A stretch of 64,000 nt of DNA from Deltaproteobacteria bacterium. GTDB lineage: Bacteria; Desulfobacterota; Desulfomonilia; UBA1062. Below, in pieces: positions 41,871-49,950 of this stretch (position 1 is the first letter of the stretch; every line of letters begins with the position of its first letter). Below the pieces are notes generated by a model that worked only from the letters and a program-made list of their open reading frames with translations, was not told where the DNA came from and searched no databases. Location: assembly GCA_018434685.1 (NCBI GenBank), contig JAHDOV010000004.1, positions 536,808-600,807 of the forward strand, in the 5' to 3' direction. The translations under genes and the position numbers were made by a program.

Positions 41871-43274
41871 CTAGCCCAGGTTTACCTCGGTGGGTTTTTC
41901 GAGTTTCTGTTTCTTTATCTTCTCCACCAGGGTGGTCCGATTCACGTGGAGAAGCTTTGCCGCACGGTTTTTCACCCAGTTGCTCTTGTTGAGGGCCTGG
42001 ACGATGATGCTCTTCTCGAACTCGTTCACCGCGGTGGACAGATCGATGCCGGTTTCCGGCAGGTCGATGAGGGGAACGGCAGAAGAGGCTGCCGCGGATC
42101 CGGACAACAGCTTGTCGGGCAGGTCGCTCAGCTCGACCTCGGCGCCTTCGCACAGCACCACCATGCGCTCGACGATATTTTCCAGTTCCCGGACGTTGCC
42201 CGGCCAGGAGTAATTCATGACAACGGCCAGGGCCTTCTTGCCGAAGCCGGTGAGGACAGAGGCCCCGTCAGGGTTGTACTTGTGGAGGAAATGTTTCACG
42301 AGCAGGGGGATGTCCTCTCTCCGGTCTCTGAGCGGGGGGAGGTTGATGGGGATGACGTTGAGCCGGTAGTAGAGGTCTTCCCGGAATCTTCCTGCCGTCA
42401 CTTCCTCATCGAGATTCCTGTTCGTTGCTGCAATGATGCGCACATCGGCCTTGATGGATTTGACGCCGCCGACCCGTTCGAACTCCCGTTCCTGGATGAC
42501 GCGCAGGAGTTTCACCTGGAGGTTCGGGCTCATCTCCGAGACCTCGTCGAGGAAGATGCTCCCCCCGGAGGCGAGCTCGAAGCGGCCGATCCTGGTCCTG
42601 AATGCGCCGGTGAATGCGCCCTTCTCATGACCGAAGAGCTCGCTCTCGAGGAGCTCCTCGGGGATGGCCCCGCAATTGACCGGGACAAAGGCATTGGTTG
42701 CGCGGTGAGAGTTGTAGTGCAGGGCGCGGGCAACGAGTTCCTTGCCGGTGCCGGATTCTCCCAGGATCAGGACCGTGGAGTCGGTGCACGCGACCTTGTC
42801 GATCATGCCGAAGACCCGCTGCATCCTGTCAGAGTTTCCGATGATATTCTCGAACTTATACCGGGCCTTGAGCTGCTGTTTGAGGTAGGTGTTTTCCTCC
42901 TGCAGCGCCAGGTGTTCGAGGGCCTTGGTCACGACAACCTTGATCTCATCGGCCTTGAAGGGTTTCGTGATATAGTCGAATGCCCCGAGCCTCATCGCAT
43001 CCACTGCGGTCTTTACCGACCCATAGCCGGTGTAAATGATCCCGATACAGTTCAGCTTGTTCTCCACGAGGTAGCGTATGACCCCGAGCCCGTCGATTTC
43101 GGGCATCTGGAGGTCGGTGAGCACGACGTGGAACATGTCCTGGGAGAGCTTGGTGATGGCATCCCTGCCATCGACGGCACTCGTTACCGCATAGTCTTCT
43201 TCCGAGAGTATCTCAGAGAGGTATTCTCTATTCTGGATCTCGTCATCGACGATTAGAATATTATGGCTGCCCAT
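41871..43274 (-). CDS. NtrC-family sigma-54 response regulator
   Basis: A canonical receiver domain (ILIVDDE, phosphoacceptor in LTDLQMP, IIYTGYG, DYITKPF) is followed by an AAA+ domain with Walker [16 protein letters not shown] and [16 protein letters not shown], and a Fis-type DNA-binding helix ([19 protein letters not shown]). The total of about 467 aa is normal. No histidine kinase is in the window, so its signal is unknown. ATG 43274 has AGGA upstream; an ATG eight codons earlier is possible. Likely the phosphorylation-dependent activator for the region. Confidence 0.93.
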   Translation of the reverse strand: MGSHNILIVDDEIQNREYLSEILSEEDYAVTSAVDGRDAITKLSQDMFHVVLTDLQMPEIDGLGVIRYLVENKLNCIGIIYTGYGSVKTAVDAMRLGAFDYITKPFKADEIKVVVTKALEHLALQEENTYLKQQLKARYKFENIIGNSDRMQRVFGMIDKVACTDSTVLILGESGTGKELVARALHYNSHRATNAFVPVNCGAIPEELLESELFGHEKGAFTGAFRTRIGRFELASGGSIFLDEVSEMSPNLQVKLLRVIQEREFERVGGVKSIKADVRIIAATNRNLDEEVTAGRFREDLYYRLNVIPINLPPLRDRREDIPLLVKHFLHKYNPDGASVLTGFGKKALAVVMNYSWPGNVRELENIVERMVVLCEGAEVELSDLPDKLLSGSAAASSAVPLIDLPETGIDLSTAVNEFEKSIIVQALNKSNWVKNRAAKLLHVNRTTLVEKIKKQKLEKPTEVNLG

Positions 43275-43368
43275 ACAAGTCCTGTCTCGGGAATGCACTG
43301 TAAAGCATTTTCATGCACGCGTCAATATCTGGACGTTCTGATGCTGTAAAAAAGAGGATTGAAAGGCG

Positions 43369-43650
43369 TTACGATTCGTTGTTTACCCGATCCCTCATAT
43401 CTTTCCCGGACTTAAAGAAGGGGAGTGTCTTGGAATCGACCTTAATCTTCTCACCGCTCTTGGGATTTCTGCCGACATAGGGTCGATAGTCTCTCATAAC
43501 AAAGCTGCCAAACCCCCGTATTTCCACGCGGCGGCTGTCTTTCATTGCTGTTATCATGGAGTTCAGGATCGTGTTGACCATGGATTCGGCTTTCTTTGGA
43601 TGGAGAGCCATACGCATTGAGAGTTCTTCTATCAGTTCCGATTTGTTCAT
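43369..43650 (-). CDS. ihfB: Integration host factor beta-type DNA-binding protein
   Basis: The 93-residue protein matches HU/IHF: MNKSELIEELSMRMALHPKKAESMV and RRVEIRGFGSFVMRDYRPYVGRNPKSGEKI with the DNA-intercalating proline in the NPKSG loop. The MNKSELIE start and IEIRGFGSF-type core are closest to IHF-beta. ATG 43650 is preceded by AGGAGGGG. IHF bends DNA to help sigma-54 activators contact polymerase, which fits its position next to two such activators. It has its own promoter (43683-43710). Confidence 0.9.
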   Translation of the reverse strand: MNKSELIEELSMRMALHPKKAESMVNTILNSMITAMKDSRRVEIRGFGSFVMRDYRPYVGRNPKSGEKIKVDSKTLPFFKSGKDMRDRVNNES

Positions 43651-43682
43651 ATGTCCCCTCCTGTAATGGGTATACACAATTA

Positions 43683-43710
43683 AATATAAGGAGTTGTGTA
43701 GACGTGTCAA
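43683..43710 (-). promoter_or_regulatory. Sigma-70 promoter of ihfB
   Basis: On the minus strand TTGACA (43705-43710) and TATATT (43683-43688) are 16 bases apart, with a 30-base leader carrying AGGAGGGG before the ATG. Confidence 0.7.
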
Positions 43711-43717
43711 GTTTATT

Positions 43718-44437
43718 TTAGGATTTTAATATCTTATGGAGATCGGACAGCTCTGCCGGGGTCAGTTCCCGGACACCTCCCGGGGGGAGATTCCTGAGCT
43801 GGACAGGCCCCACCGAGATCCTCCTGATGGACGCTACTTCCAGTCCCACGGCCTGGGCCATCCGCTTGATCTGGTTCTTGAGGCCCTGTCTCAGCGTGAT
43901 CTCAAGGGTAGATCCTGAGCTGTTATCAAGGAGTTGAACTGCCTGTGCAGGCCTCGTCTTCCGGCCGTCCAGATAAACCCCGCTGCGCATGCGCGCGAGT
44001 TGCTCCTCGGCTGCTCGGGGTATGACCCGGACGATGTAGGTCTTGGGGAGGTCGAAAGACGGGTGATGGATCTTGTGTGCCAAATCTCCGTCGTTCGTCA
44101 GAAGGATAAGCCCTTCAGCGTCAAAATCAAGTCTACCCACCGGAAATACCCCGGCATACCGGGCGGGGATGAGGTCCTTTATGCAGTCTCTGCCCTGGGG
44201 GTCGTCCATGGTGGTGACAACGAACCTGGGCTTGTTCATGGCGAGGTATAGCACCTTCTGGGTGGATACCGGTTTCCCGTCGACGGTGACCTCGTCGGCG
44301 GGTATATTCACCTCGTCCCCGAGACAGGCTGTCCTGGCATTGATGGTAACGCGGCCGGAGCGTATGAGTTCGTCGGCCCTGCGCCTCGATATGGCCCCAG
44401 TGGATGCGATGAATTTGTTGATGCGGATCTTTGGCAT
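43718..44437 (-). CDS. rRNA pseudouridine synthase RluB/RsuA family
   Basis: An S4 RNA-binding domain is at the N-terminus (IRINKFIASTGAISRRRADELIRSGRVTIN). The catalytic aspartate motif GRLDFDAEGLILLTNDG follows at about residue 100, with KTYIVRV and LRQGLKNQIKRMAQAVG further on. This is the RluB/RluE/RsuA type. It converts a specific rRNA uridine to pseudouridine, most likely in 23S rRNA. It starts just upstream of the ihfB promoter region. Confidence 0.92.
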   Translation of the reverse strand: MPKIRINKFIASTGAISRRRADELIRSGRVTINARTACLGDEVNIPADEVTVDGKPVSTQKVLYLAMNKPRFVVTTMDDPQGRDCIKDLIPARYAGVFPVGRLDFDAEGLILLTNDGDLAHKIHHPSFDLPKTYIVRVIPRAAEEQLARMRSGVYLDGRKTRPAQAVQLLDNSSGSTLEITLRQGLKNQIKRMAQAVGLEVASIRRISVGPVQLRNLPPGGVRELTPAELSDLHKILKS

Positions 44438-44517
44438 GGGGACCTGTATATACCAAAAACGGTTGCCTTGTCCATCGGCGCTGCCGGTGCCTGAAGCAGT
44501 GTCTCCGGGCAGGTCTC

Positions 44518-44997
44518 CTAGTGGTGGCTCAGCAGCCGCCTGCAGACTTCGCAGGCTTCCCGGCAGTAAGGCCGGGTGTCGGTGTACACGATGAAGCTTG
44601 CCGTATCATCGATTTCATAGCGCTCCATGCATTCCCGGCAGATCAGCCTGCCGATATTGTCAAGGCAGCCGAGCACGTGCTGCGGGTGTCTGCCCGGCAG
44701 TACTTGCTGCGACCTGATCTCGCTGATCATGCCGAACGCCCCGCACTGAGGGCACACGTAGCCGTCATCGGCACTCCAGAAGGTATTCCTGCAGGAGAGG
44801 TTCGAACAGTAGTACGTGGCAATCCTTTTGTTGTATTTTTCAAAGAGCGCATTGATAATATCCTGGTAGCTGCCTTTATCGATTCCCCCCCGCTGGTTTT
44901 TGTGTGTGCATGAATGGTCGGTGCACCCGGGTTTCGTACACCTCCCGGTGCCTGCATCTTCTCTCGTCTTCTCTTTCAGTGGCTGCTTTTTTTTCAT
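44518..44997 (-). CDS. Cysteine-rich putative zinc-binding protein
   Basis: The 159-residue protein has at least fourteen cysteines in clusters: an N-terminal CTKPGCTDHSC, a zinc ribbon with YYCSNLSC then YVCPQCGAFG, and a C-terminal ICRECM and YCREACEVCRRLL. No family was recognised. It may bind several zinc ions or an iron-sulfur cluster. ATG 44997 is preceded by AAGGAGATG. It lies between the pseudouridine synthase and SfsA genes; function unknown. Confidence 0.6.
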   Translation of the reverse strand: MKKKQPLKEKTREDAGTGRCTKPGCTDHSCTHKNQRGGIDKGSYQDIINALFEKYNKRIATYYCSNLSCRNTFWSADDGYVCPQCGAFGMISEIRSQQVLPGRHPQHVLGCLDNIGRLICRECMERYEIDDTASFIVYTDTRPYCREACEVCRRLLSHH

Positions 44998-45146
44998 ACC
45001 TGCATCTCCTTTCACACGAGAGGCTCTGGTTTCATATACCTATACAGTAAGGTTTGCGGTAATACTTTTCAATGACGGGTGGCCTTTCCGCCATCCCCGG
45101 GCCCCCACAGGCATGAAAAACCTTGAGCCGGAAGGCGGGGATGGCT

Positions 45147-45866
45147 TCACCTCTCCTCGAGACAGAAGGGGATCTTTCCGCCGAGGCCAACCCCTTCGAG
45201 GGTGATGCGTGTCGTATACACGAGGATTTCGACCCCGGCGGCATGTGCCTTCCTGAGTTCACGGGCATACCCGGGATCGATGTGTCCGGCCGGTGCGAAG
45301 CTGCTGCCGTCGGTTCGCTGGACGAGGTAGAACATGACACAGCGGCGGGAGGATTTCACCTCGCGCTGAAGCTCGACGAGGTGCTTGAATCCCCGCTGGG
45401 TGACGGCGTCGGGGAACATGACCAACCCGTTTTCCACAAGCGTGCAGCTCTTGACCTCCACGAGGCAGGGTGTGTGGCCCTCTCCCATAAGGAGCAGGTC
45501 TATCCGGGAATTCTCTCCGTAGGGTATTTCGCTGCGGATGCTCTGGTAGGTGGAGAGTTCCGGGATGAGCCCCTCCTGCAGGGCCTTTTTCACCAGGCGG
45601 TTGGCCATGAGCGTGTTTACCACCACGAGGGACCCGGGCATCTCGATCATCTCGAAGGTGTGGGGAAAATTCCTCTTCGGGTTGGGTGAGCGGGAGAGGT
45701 ACACCCTCCTTCCCGGCTCCAGGCATCCGCGCATGCTGCCCGAGTTGGGGCAGTGAGCCGTGACGGGCTTCCCGTTATCCAGGTGTACATCCACGAGAAA
45801 GCGCTGGTAGCGCCTGATGAGCCTGCCGGGGGTGAGTTCCGGCCAGGTGATGAGCGACTCTGACAT
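45147..45866 (-). CDS. sfsA: SfsA family protein (sugar fermentation stimulation)
   Basis: The 239-residue protein has the SfsA pattern: an N-terminal RRYQRFLVDVHLDNG, HCPNSGSMRGC, the catalytic-like LVEVKSCTLVENGLVMFPDAVTQRGFKHL and VMFYLVQR. Family members have an OB-like N-terminal domain and a nuclease-like fold of the PD-(D/E)XK type; their cell function is uncertain. ATG 45866 begins the conserved sequence. A second upstream frame is only read-through. Confidence 0.92.
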   Translation of the reverse strand: MSESLITWPELTPGRLIRRYQRFLVDVHLDNGKPVTAHCPNSGSMRGCLEPGRRVYLSRSPNPKRNFPHTFEMIEMPGSLVVVNTLMANRLVKKALQEGLIPELSTYQSIRSEIPYGENSRIDLLLMGEGHTPCLVEVKSCTLVENGLVMFPDAVTQRGFKHLVELQREVKSSRRCVMFYLVQRTDGSSFAPAGHIDPGYARELRKAHAAGVEILVYTTRITLEGVGLGGKIPFCLEER

Positions 45867-46065
45867 ACAGAAGCCTGTAGCGCGAAACTGCCGAAAGGTC
45901 CACACCGGAGGGTATCTTTCCCTGGTCAGGCTCTGCGTGGAGTCTTTCGCAGCCGGTGTATGACTGTCAGATCCTGGCGGGTATCACTGAATCCCTGCCG
46001 GTGATGAATCCGAGGCAGCGGGTATCATTTTGACACCGGGAAGGTCTTTCCTGTATAAGACCGGC

Positions 46066-46695
46066 ATGATGAATACGATGAACAGCATGGTTCAGCAGGT
46101 TGTGCTTCTCGTGGTACCGGTGCTCTTTTCCATAACCGTCCATGAGGTCTGCCACGGGTACGCGGCATTCCTCCTGGGCGATCCCACCGCAAAGAATGCC
46201 GGGAGGCTGACGCTCAATCCCATCAAGCATATCGATGTCGTGGGATTGCTCGTGCTGTTCATCACCCGCATGATCGGCTGGGCAAAACCGGTGCCGGTGG
46301 ATCCGAGGTATTTCAGGAATCCCAGGAAGGACATGATGTGGGTCTCCCTGGCCGGGCCGGCTTCCAACCTCGTGCTTGCAGTCCTCTTCGCCCTGGTCCT
46401 CAAGGTCTTCGGCGGCGTGCTCTCGGCATCGTATCTGTATCCCCTGGCGTACATGGTACAGATAACTGTCATGATCAACGTCGGGCTCGCCATCTTCAAC
46501 CTCATCCCCATCCCCCCGCTCGACGGCAGTCACATCCTCGAGGGTCTGCTCCCCTATGACATGGCTGCGGCGTACTCGAGGCTGATCGCCCCCTATGGGT
46601 TCATCATTCTCCTGGTGCTCATCTTCACGAGGGTGGTGGATTACCTGGTGTTTCCCATCATCAGGGCCATAGTGAACATACTGCTGAGCATGTAG
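46066..46695 (+). CDS. Site-2-type zinc metalloprotease (M50 family)
   Basis: The motif ITVHEVCHGYAAFLLGD (HEVCH as HExxH) and the second motif NLIPIPPLDGSHIL lie in predicted membrane helices, as in M50B intramembrane proteases. About five helices are present and the length (about 210 aa) is that of the compact group. It cleaves transmembrane segments of regulatory proteins; its target is unknown. ATG 46066 is used; TTG 46030 is longer. trpS follows after 12 bases. Confidence 0.88.
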   Translation: MMNTMNSMVQQVVLLVVPVLFSITVHEVCHGYAAFLLGDPTAKNAGRLTLNPIKHIDVVGLLVLFITRMIGWAKPVPVDPRYFRNPRKDMMWVSLAGPASNLVLAVLFALVLKVFGGVLSASYLYPLAYMVQITVMINVGLAIFNLIPIPPLDGSHILEGLLPYDMAAAYSRLIAPYGFIILLVLIFTRVVDYLVFPIIRAIVNILLSM

Positions 46696-46707
46696 CAGAG
46701 GAGACAT

Positions 46708-47706
46708 ATGGAGCCAAAACGCATCGTATCGGGAATCAGGCCAACGGGCGATCTTCACCTGGGCCACTACCTGGGGGTGCTGAAAAACTGGGTTGCCCTG
46801 CAGGACGAGTACCAGTGTTTTTATTTCGTTGCCGACTGGCATGCCCTCACGAGCGAATACCGCGATCCATCCATCATCGAGCAGAGCGGCCGGGATATGG
46901 TCGTCACATGGCTGGGTGTGGGGATCGACCCGGAGAAGTCGGTCATCTTCAGGCAGTCCGACATCAAGACCCATGCCGAGCTCTTTCTGCTCCTGTCCAT
47001 GATCACGCCGCTGTCCTGGCTTGAGAGGAATCCAACATATAAGGAACTCAGGGAGGAGCTCAAGGAAAAGGACCTGGGGACCTTCGGCTTCCTGGGCTAT
47101 CCCGTACTCCAGGCCGCTGACATCGTCATCTATCACGCCGACAAGGTACCCATCGGTGAAGACCAGCTTCCCCACCTGGAACTCGCCCGCGAGATCGTCA
47201 GGAGGTTCAATTTCATCTATGGCGAGGCGATCCTCACGGAACCCAAGGAGATCCTTACCGAGGCGCCCAAGGTTGCCGGCCTGGACGGGAGAAAGATGTC
47301 CAAATCCTACAAGAATGCCATCTTCATCTACGAGACCCAGGAGAGCCTGAAGGAAAAGGTGATGCAGATGCTCACCGACATCAAGCGCCAGCGGAGGAAG
47401 GACCCCGGGGAGCCCAAGGACTGCAACCTCTACCCGCTCCACGAGCAGTACACCCAGGAGGCAAAGAGGCAAAAGATCCAGGCAGGGTGCCGGGACGCAA
47501 GCCTCGGATGTGTTGACTGCAAGCATATCCTCCTGGAGAACCTGCTCGGGGAATTCAGCCCTGTCTGGGAGAAGATAGATTATTACCGGGGGCACATGTC
47601 TCTGGTGGATGAGATCCTGACCGAGGGGTGTGCGAAGGCCACGAGGGAGTCGGACAAGACCATGGAAAAGGTGCGCAGCGCGATGCGTCTGGCCAGGCAG
47701 GGGTGA
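46708..47706 (+). CDS. trpS: Tryptophanyl-tRNA synthetase
   Basis: The class I signature GDLHLGHYLG (HIGH-type) and the KMSKS loop (GRKMSKSYKN) are present in a 332-residue protein, as is normal for TrpS. It charges tRNA-Trp in the cytoplasm. It is followed directly by scpA: the stop at 47704-47706 is one base from the next ATG. The trpS-scpA-scpB order is common in deltaproteobacteria. Confidence 0.96.
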   Translation: MEPKRIVSGIRPTGDLHLGHYLGVLKNWVALQDEYQCFYFVADWHALTSEYRDPSIIEQSGRDMVVTWLGVGIDPEKSVIFRQSDIKTHAELFLLLSMITPLSWLERNPTYKELREELKEKDLGTFGFLGYPVLQAADIVIYHADKVPIGEDQLPHLELAREIVRRFNFIYGEAILTEPKEILTEAPKVAGLDGRKMSKSYKNAIFIYETQESLKEKVMQMLTDIKRQRRKDPGEPKDCNLYPLHEQYTQEAKRQKIQAGCRDASLGCVDCKHILLENLLGEFSPVWEKIDYYRGHMSLVDEILTEGCAKATRESDKTMEKVRSAMRLARQG

Positions 47707-47707
47707 G

Positions 47708-48421
47708 ATGATCCAGGGGCAGGCACATGACATGAACAGGGAGTTCGTGCTCCGTCTGCCTGCCTTCGAGGGGCCCCTGGACCTCCTGCTCTACCTCATC
47801 GAAAAGAACCGGTTCACCCTGGAAAACCTCGAGGTCTGTCCCATCATCGACCAGTACCTTTCACATATCGAGACGTTGCGGTCCCTCGATGTATCGCTGG
47901 CAGGCGAATTCCTCGACATGGCATCCTACCTGATCTGGCTCAAGTCGTGCCTGCTTTTGCCTGCCAGGGGCAGTGAGGATGAAGAATCGGGGTTCAATCC
48001 GGCCCGTGAACTCCAGGAAATGCTCATGGCCTATCGGGCCATCAAGCAGGCGTCCCGCGATCTGTCCAACAGGCCCATGCTCTTCAGGGACAAGTTCCTC
48101 AAGGGGAGTTCAAGCAAGGAGCGGAGCCTGTATGTCCTGAGCATGGGGGCCCTCATGCAGGCGATCAATGCCATCAAGTCACGCACCAGGAAGTATGTCA
48201 TGAGCGTGGCGGCCATACAGTACAGCATCGAGGACATGATGGCGCGGATACAGAACCTCCTCAGGGCAAAGGAGCGCGTGGCGCTCGGCGATGTGACCGC
48301 AAGCGGGGATAGGATGGAGATGGTCGGGGCGTTCCTGGCCGGCCTGGAGCTGTCAAAGGCATCGGTGGTGCGGTTGATTCAGCGGCAGTTGTTCTCCATC
48401 ATCTATATTGTCCGCAGGTAG
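47708..48421 (+). CDS. scpA: Segregation and condensation protein A
   Basis: The N-terminal FEGPLDLLLYLIEKNRFTLENLEV and the phrase AGEFLDMASYLIWLKSCLLLP are the kleisin signature of ScpA. The C-terminal part has ELSKASVVRLIQRQLFSIIYI. ScpA bridges SMC heads in the bacterial condensin. ATG 47708 lies one base past the trpS stop; an internal ATG (47732) is an alternative. The length is typical. Confidence 0.92.
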   Translation: MIQGQAHDMNREFVLRLPAFEGPLDLLLYLIEKNRFTLENLEVCPIIDQYLSHIETLRSLDVSLAGEFLDMASYLIWLKSCLLLPARGSEDEESGFNPARELQEMLMAYRAIKQASRDLSNRPMLFRDKFLKGSSSKERSLYVLSMGALMQAINAIKSRTRKYVMSVAAIQYSIEDMMARIQNLLRAKERVALGDVTASGDRMEMVGAFLAGLELSKASVVRLIQRQLFSIIYIVRR

Positions 48422-48475
48422 CAGCCCGAGAGGAAAGCACAAGACAAGGCCGTCACGCGTAACGGGGGAGATGCC

Positions 48476-48979
48476 ATGAATTCTAAGGAGATTGTAGAGT
48501 CGCTCATTTTTTCCATGAGCGGTTCTCTTGCCGTCAAAGATATCCTCAAGGTGATGCCGGAGCTGTCGGAAGAGACCCTGGAACAGCTGGTGGCGGAACT
48601 GAACGCGCTGTACGAGGAGTCGGGCAGGAGTTTTCGTATCGAACGGGCCTCTGAGGGCTATATGTTCGTGACCAGGCAGGAATACTCCCCCTATATCAAG
48701 GCGCTGCACGAACCTTCACGGCTGTCCAATGCCGCTATGGAGGTGCTGGCGGTGATCGCCTACAAGGGACCCTGTACGAAACAGGTCATCGACGGCATCA
48801 GGGGGGTGGACTCGTCGTCTTCCCTGAAAAGTCTCCTGAATCATCAGCTGATCGACATCAAGTCGGGCAAGCCCATGGCCTACTACACGACCACGCGTTT
48901 CCTGGAGTTCTTCGGCCTGAAGTCGCTGGCCGACCTCCCGGACATCTCCCAGTATGAGGAGATCTTCAGCGGCGAGTGA
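48476..48979 (+). CDS. scpB: Segregation and condensation protein B
   Basis: The 167-residue protein has the two winged-helix domains of ScpB: IVESLIFSMSGSLAVKDIL at the start and LSNAAMEVLAVIAYKGPCTKQVIDGIRGVDSSSSLKSLL in the middle, then PMAYYTTTRFLEFFGL. It binds ScpA within the SMC complex. It lies 54 bases after scpA and converges with mog downstream. Confidence 0.93.
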   Translation: MNSKEIVESLIFSMSGSLAVKDILKVMPELSEETLEQLVAELNALYEESGRSFRIERASEGYMFVTRQEYSPYIKALHEPSRLSNAAMEVLAVIAYKGPCTKQVIDGIRGVDSSSSLKSLLNHQLIDIKSGKPMAYYTTTRFLEFFGLKSLADLPDISQYEEIFSGE

Positions 48980-49024
48980 TGCCCGCCGGCATGAACCGGC
49001 CGGATTCCCTGGCCGCGAGCCTTC

Positions 49025-49519
49025 TCAATGAGCATGAGCGCAGTCGCTCATGTCGCCGCCAAGTTTTGACAGGGCATGCGGCAGGGCAGGCAGGATGCTT
49101 CCCAGGCAGTCTTTCACGCCCCCCGGGCTCCCGGGGAGATTGACGATCATGGTCTGCTTCCTCACACCGACAACGGCCCGGGAGATCATGGCATGGGGGG
49201 TCTTCTCGAGGCTCTTCATCCGCATGACCTCTTCCATGCCGGGTATCCGTTTGTCGATGACGCCCAGCGTTGCCTCGGGGGTGATGTCCCGGGGTGAGAG
49301 CCCGGTGCCCCCGGTAGTGACGATGAGGTCGAGGCCGAGTTCGTCGGTCCAGGAGATCAGCCGCTGCTGAAGGATGTCTGCCTCGTCGGGGATGATCTCG
49401 TACATCCTCGTTTCAATACCGTGTTCTTTGAGCAGGTCCTGTATGATCACGCCGCTAATATCTTCCCGTTGTCCTTTCGAACCCTTGTCGGACAGGGTCA
49501 GTACCCCGGCTTTCTTCAT
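49025..49519 (-). CDS. mog: Molybdopterin adenylyltransferase (MoaB/Mog type)
   Basis: The 164-residue protein has VLTLSDKGSKGQREDISG, LIVTTGGTGLSPRDITPEAT, and IVNLPGSPGGVKDCL, the MPT-binding TGGTG and PGSPG loops of the MogA/MoaB family. It activates molybdopterin by adenylation for molybdenum or tungsten insertion. The start is the ATG at 49519, which overlaps the preceding gene by four bases. The longer open frame upstream (to 49699) is not coding. The reading frame ends in the convergent region with scpB. Confidence 0.93.
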   Translation of the reverse strand: MKKAGVLTLSDKGSKGQREDISGVIIQDLLKEHGIETRMYEIIPDEADILQQRLISWTDELGLDLIVTTGGTGLSPRDITPEATLGVIDKRIPGMEEVMRMKSLEKTPHAMISRAVVGVRKQTMIVNLPGSPGGVKDCLGSILPALPHALSKLGGDMSDCAHAH

Positions 49520-49950
49520 CTCTTCACCTCTTTCAATCGCTGCTGGGCGGAAACAACAATGGGCCGCGGTACGGCCCTGCTCCGTGCCAGCTGGGCGAGA
49601 TCCCGCTGGCCCAGGAAGGAGATCTGCCTCAGCGCAATGGTCAGCGGGGTCTTGGGATTGGTCACCAGCGCGAGTTTGATCTGGTAGTTCCTCATCCATT
49701 CGCGGTTTGTGGCGATATGCCTGATGACCTCATCGTTTATCTGTCTGTTGCCTGCAATCATGAGGACCTCACCTTCGGTGATCTTGGGCGAGGAGATGAC
49801 TGCAAGCTGAACCTGTTTGTTCGTGTCCCGCATGAGGATGGATCTGGCCTCTTTGCCGGCTTTCCGGGCCAGATCCAGCTTTTCGGACACACTCATGCTC
49901 TGAATCTTCTGGAACAGGCTCGCAGTGGAATCTGGACCGTCATTTTGCAT
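49516..49950 (-). CDS. Uncharacterised helical-repeat protein
   Basis: The 144-residue protein has no recognised domain name. It contains helices of HEAT- or leucine-rich variant-like character, with repeats such as LQLAVISSPKITEGEVLMIA, EVIRHIATNREWMRNYQIKLALVTNPKTPLTIALRQI, where KLALVTNPKTP recalls the pattern NPxTP seen in DUF2336-like proteins. It overlaps the EF-G paralogue by 11 bases and mog by four (ATGA), so it is tightly coupled to both. Function unknown. Confidence 0.7.
   Translation of the reverse strand: MQNDGPDSTASLFQKIQSMSVSEKLDLARKAGKEARSILMRDTNKQVQLAVISSPKITEGEVLMIAGNRQINDEVIRHIATNREWMRNYQIKLALVTNPKTPLTIALRQISFLGQRDLAQLARSRAVPRPIVVSAQQRLKEVKR

Noticed and set aside
41764-42153. 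N-terminal extension of the TPR gene upstream of the signal peptide
   Set aside because: It is antisense to the NtrC-type regulator and would put a sigma-54-like promoter inside the gene; the signal peptide defines a better start.
45967-47733. 588-codon minus-strand open frame opposite the M50 protease and trpS
   Set aside because: Antisense to two clear genes with conserved catalytic motifs; no motif or ribosome-binding site of its own.
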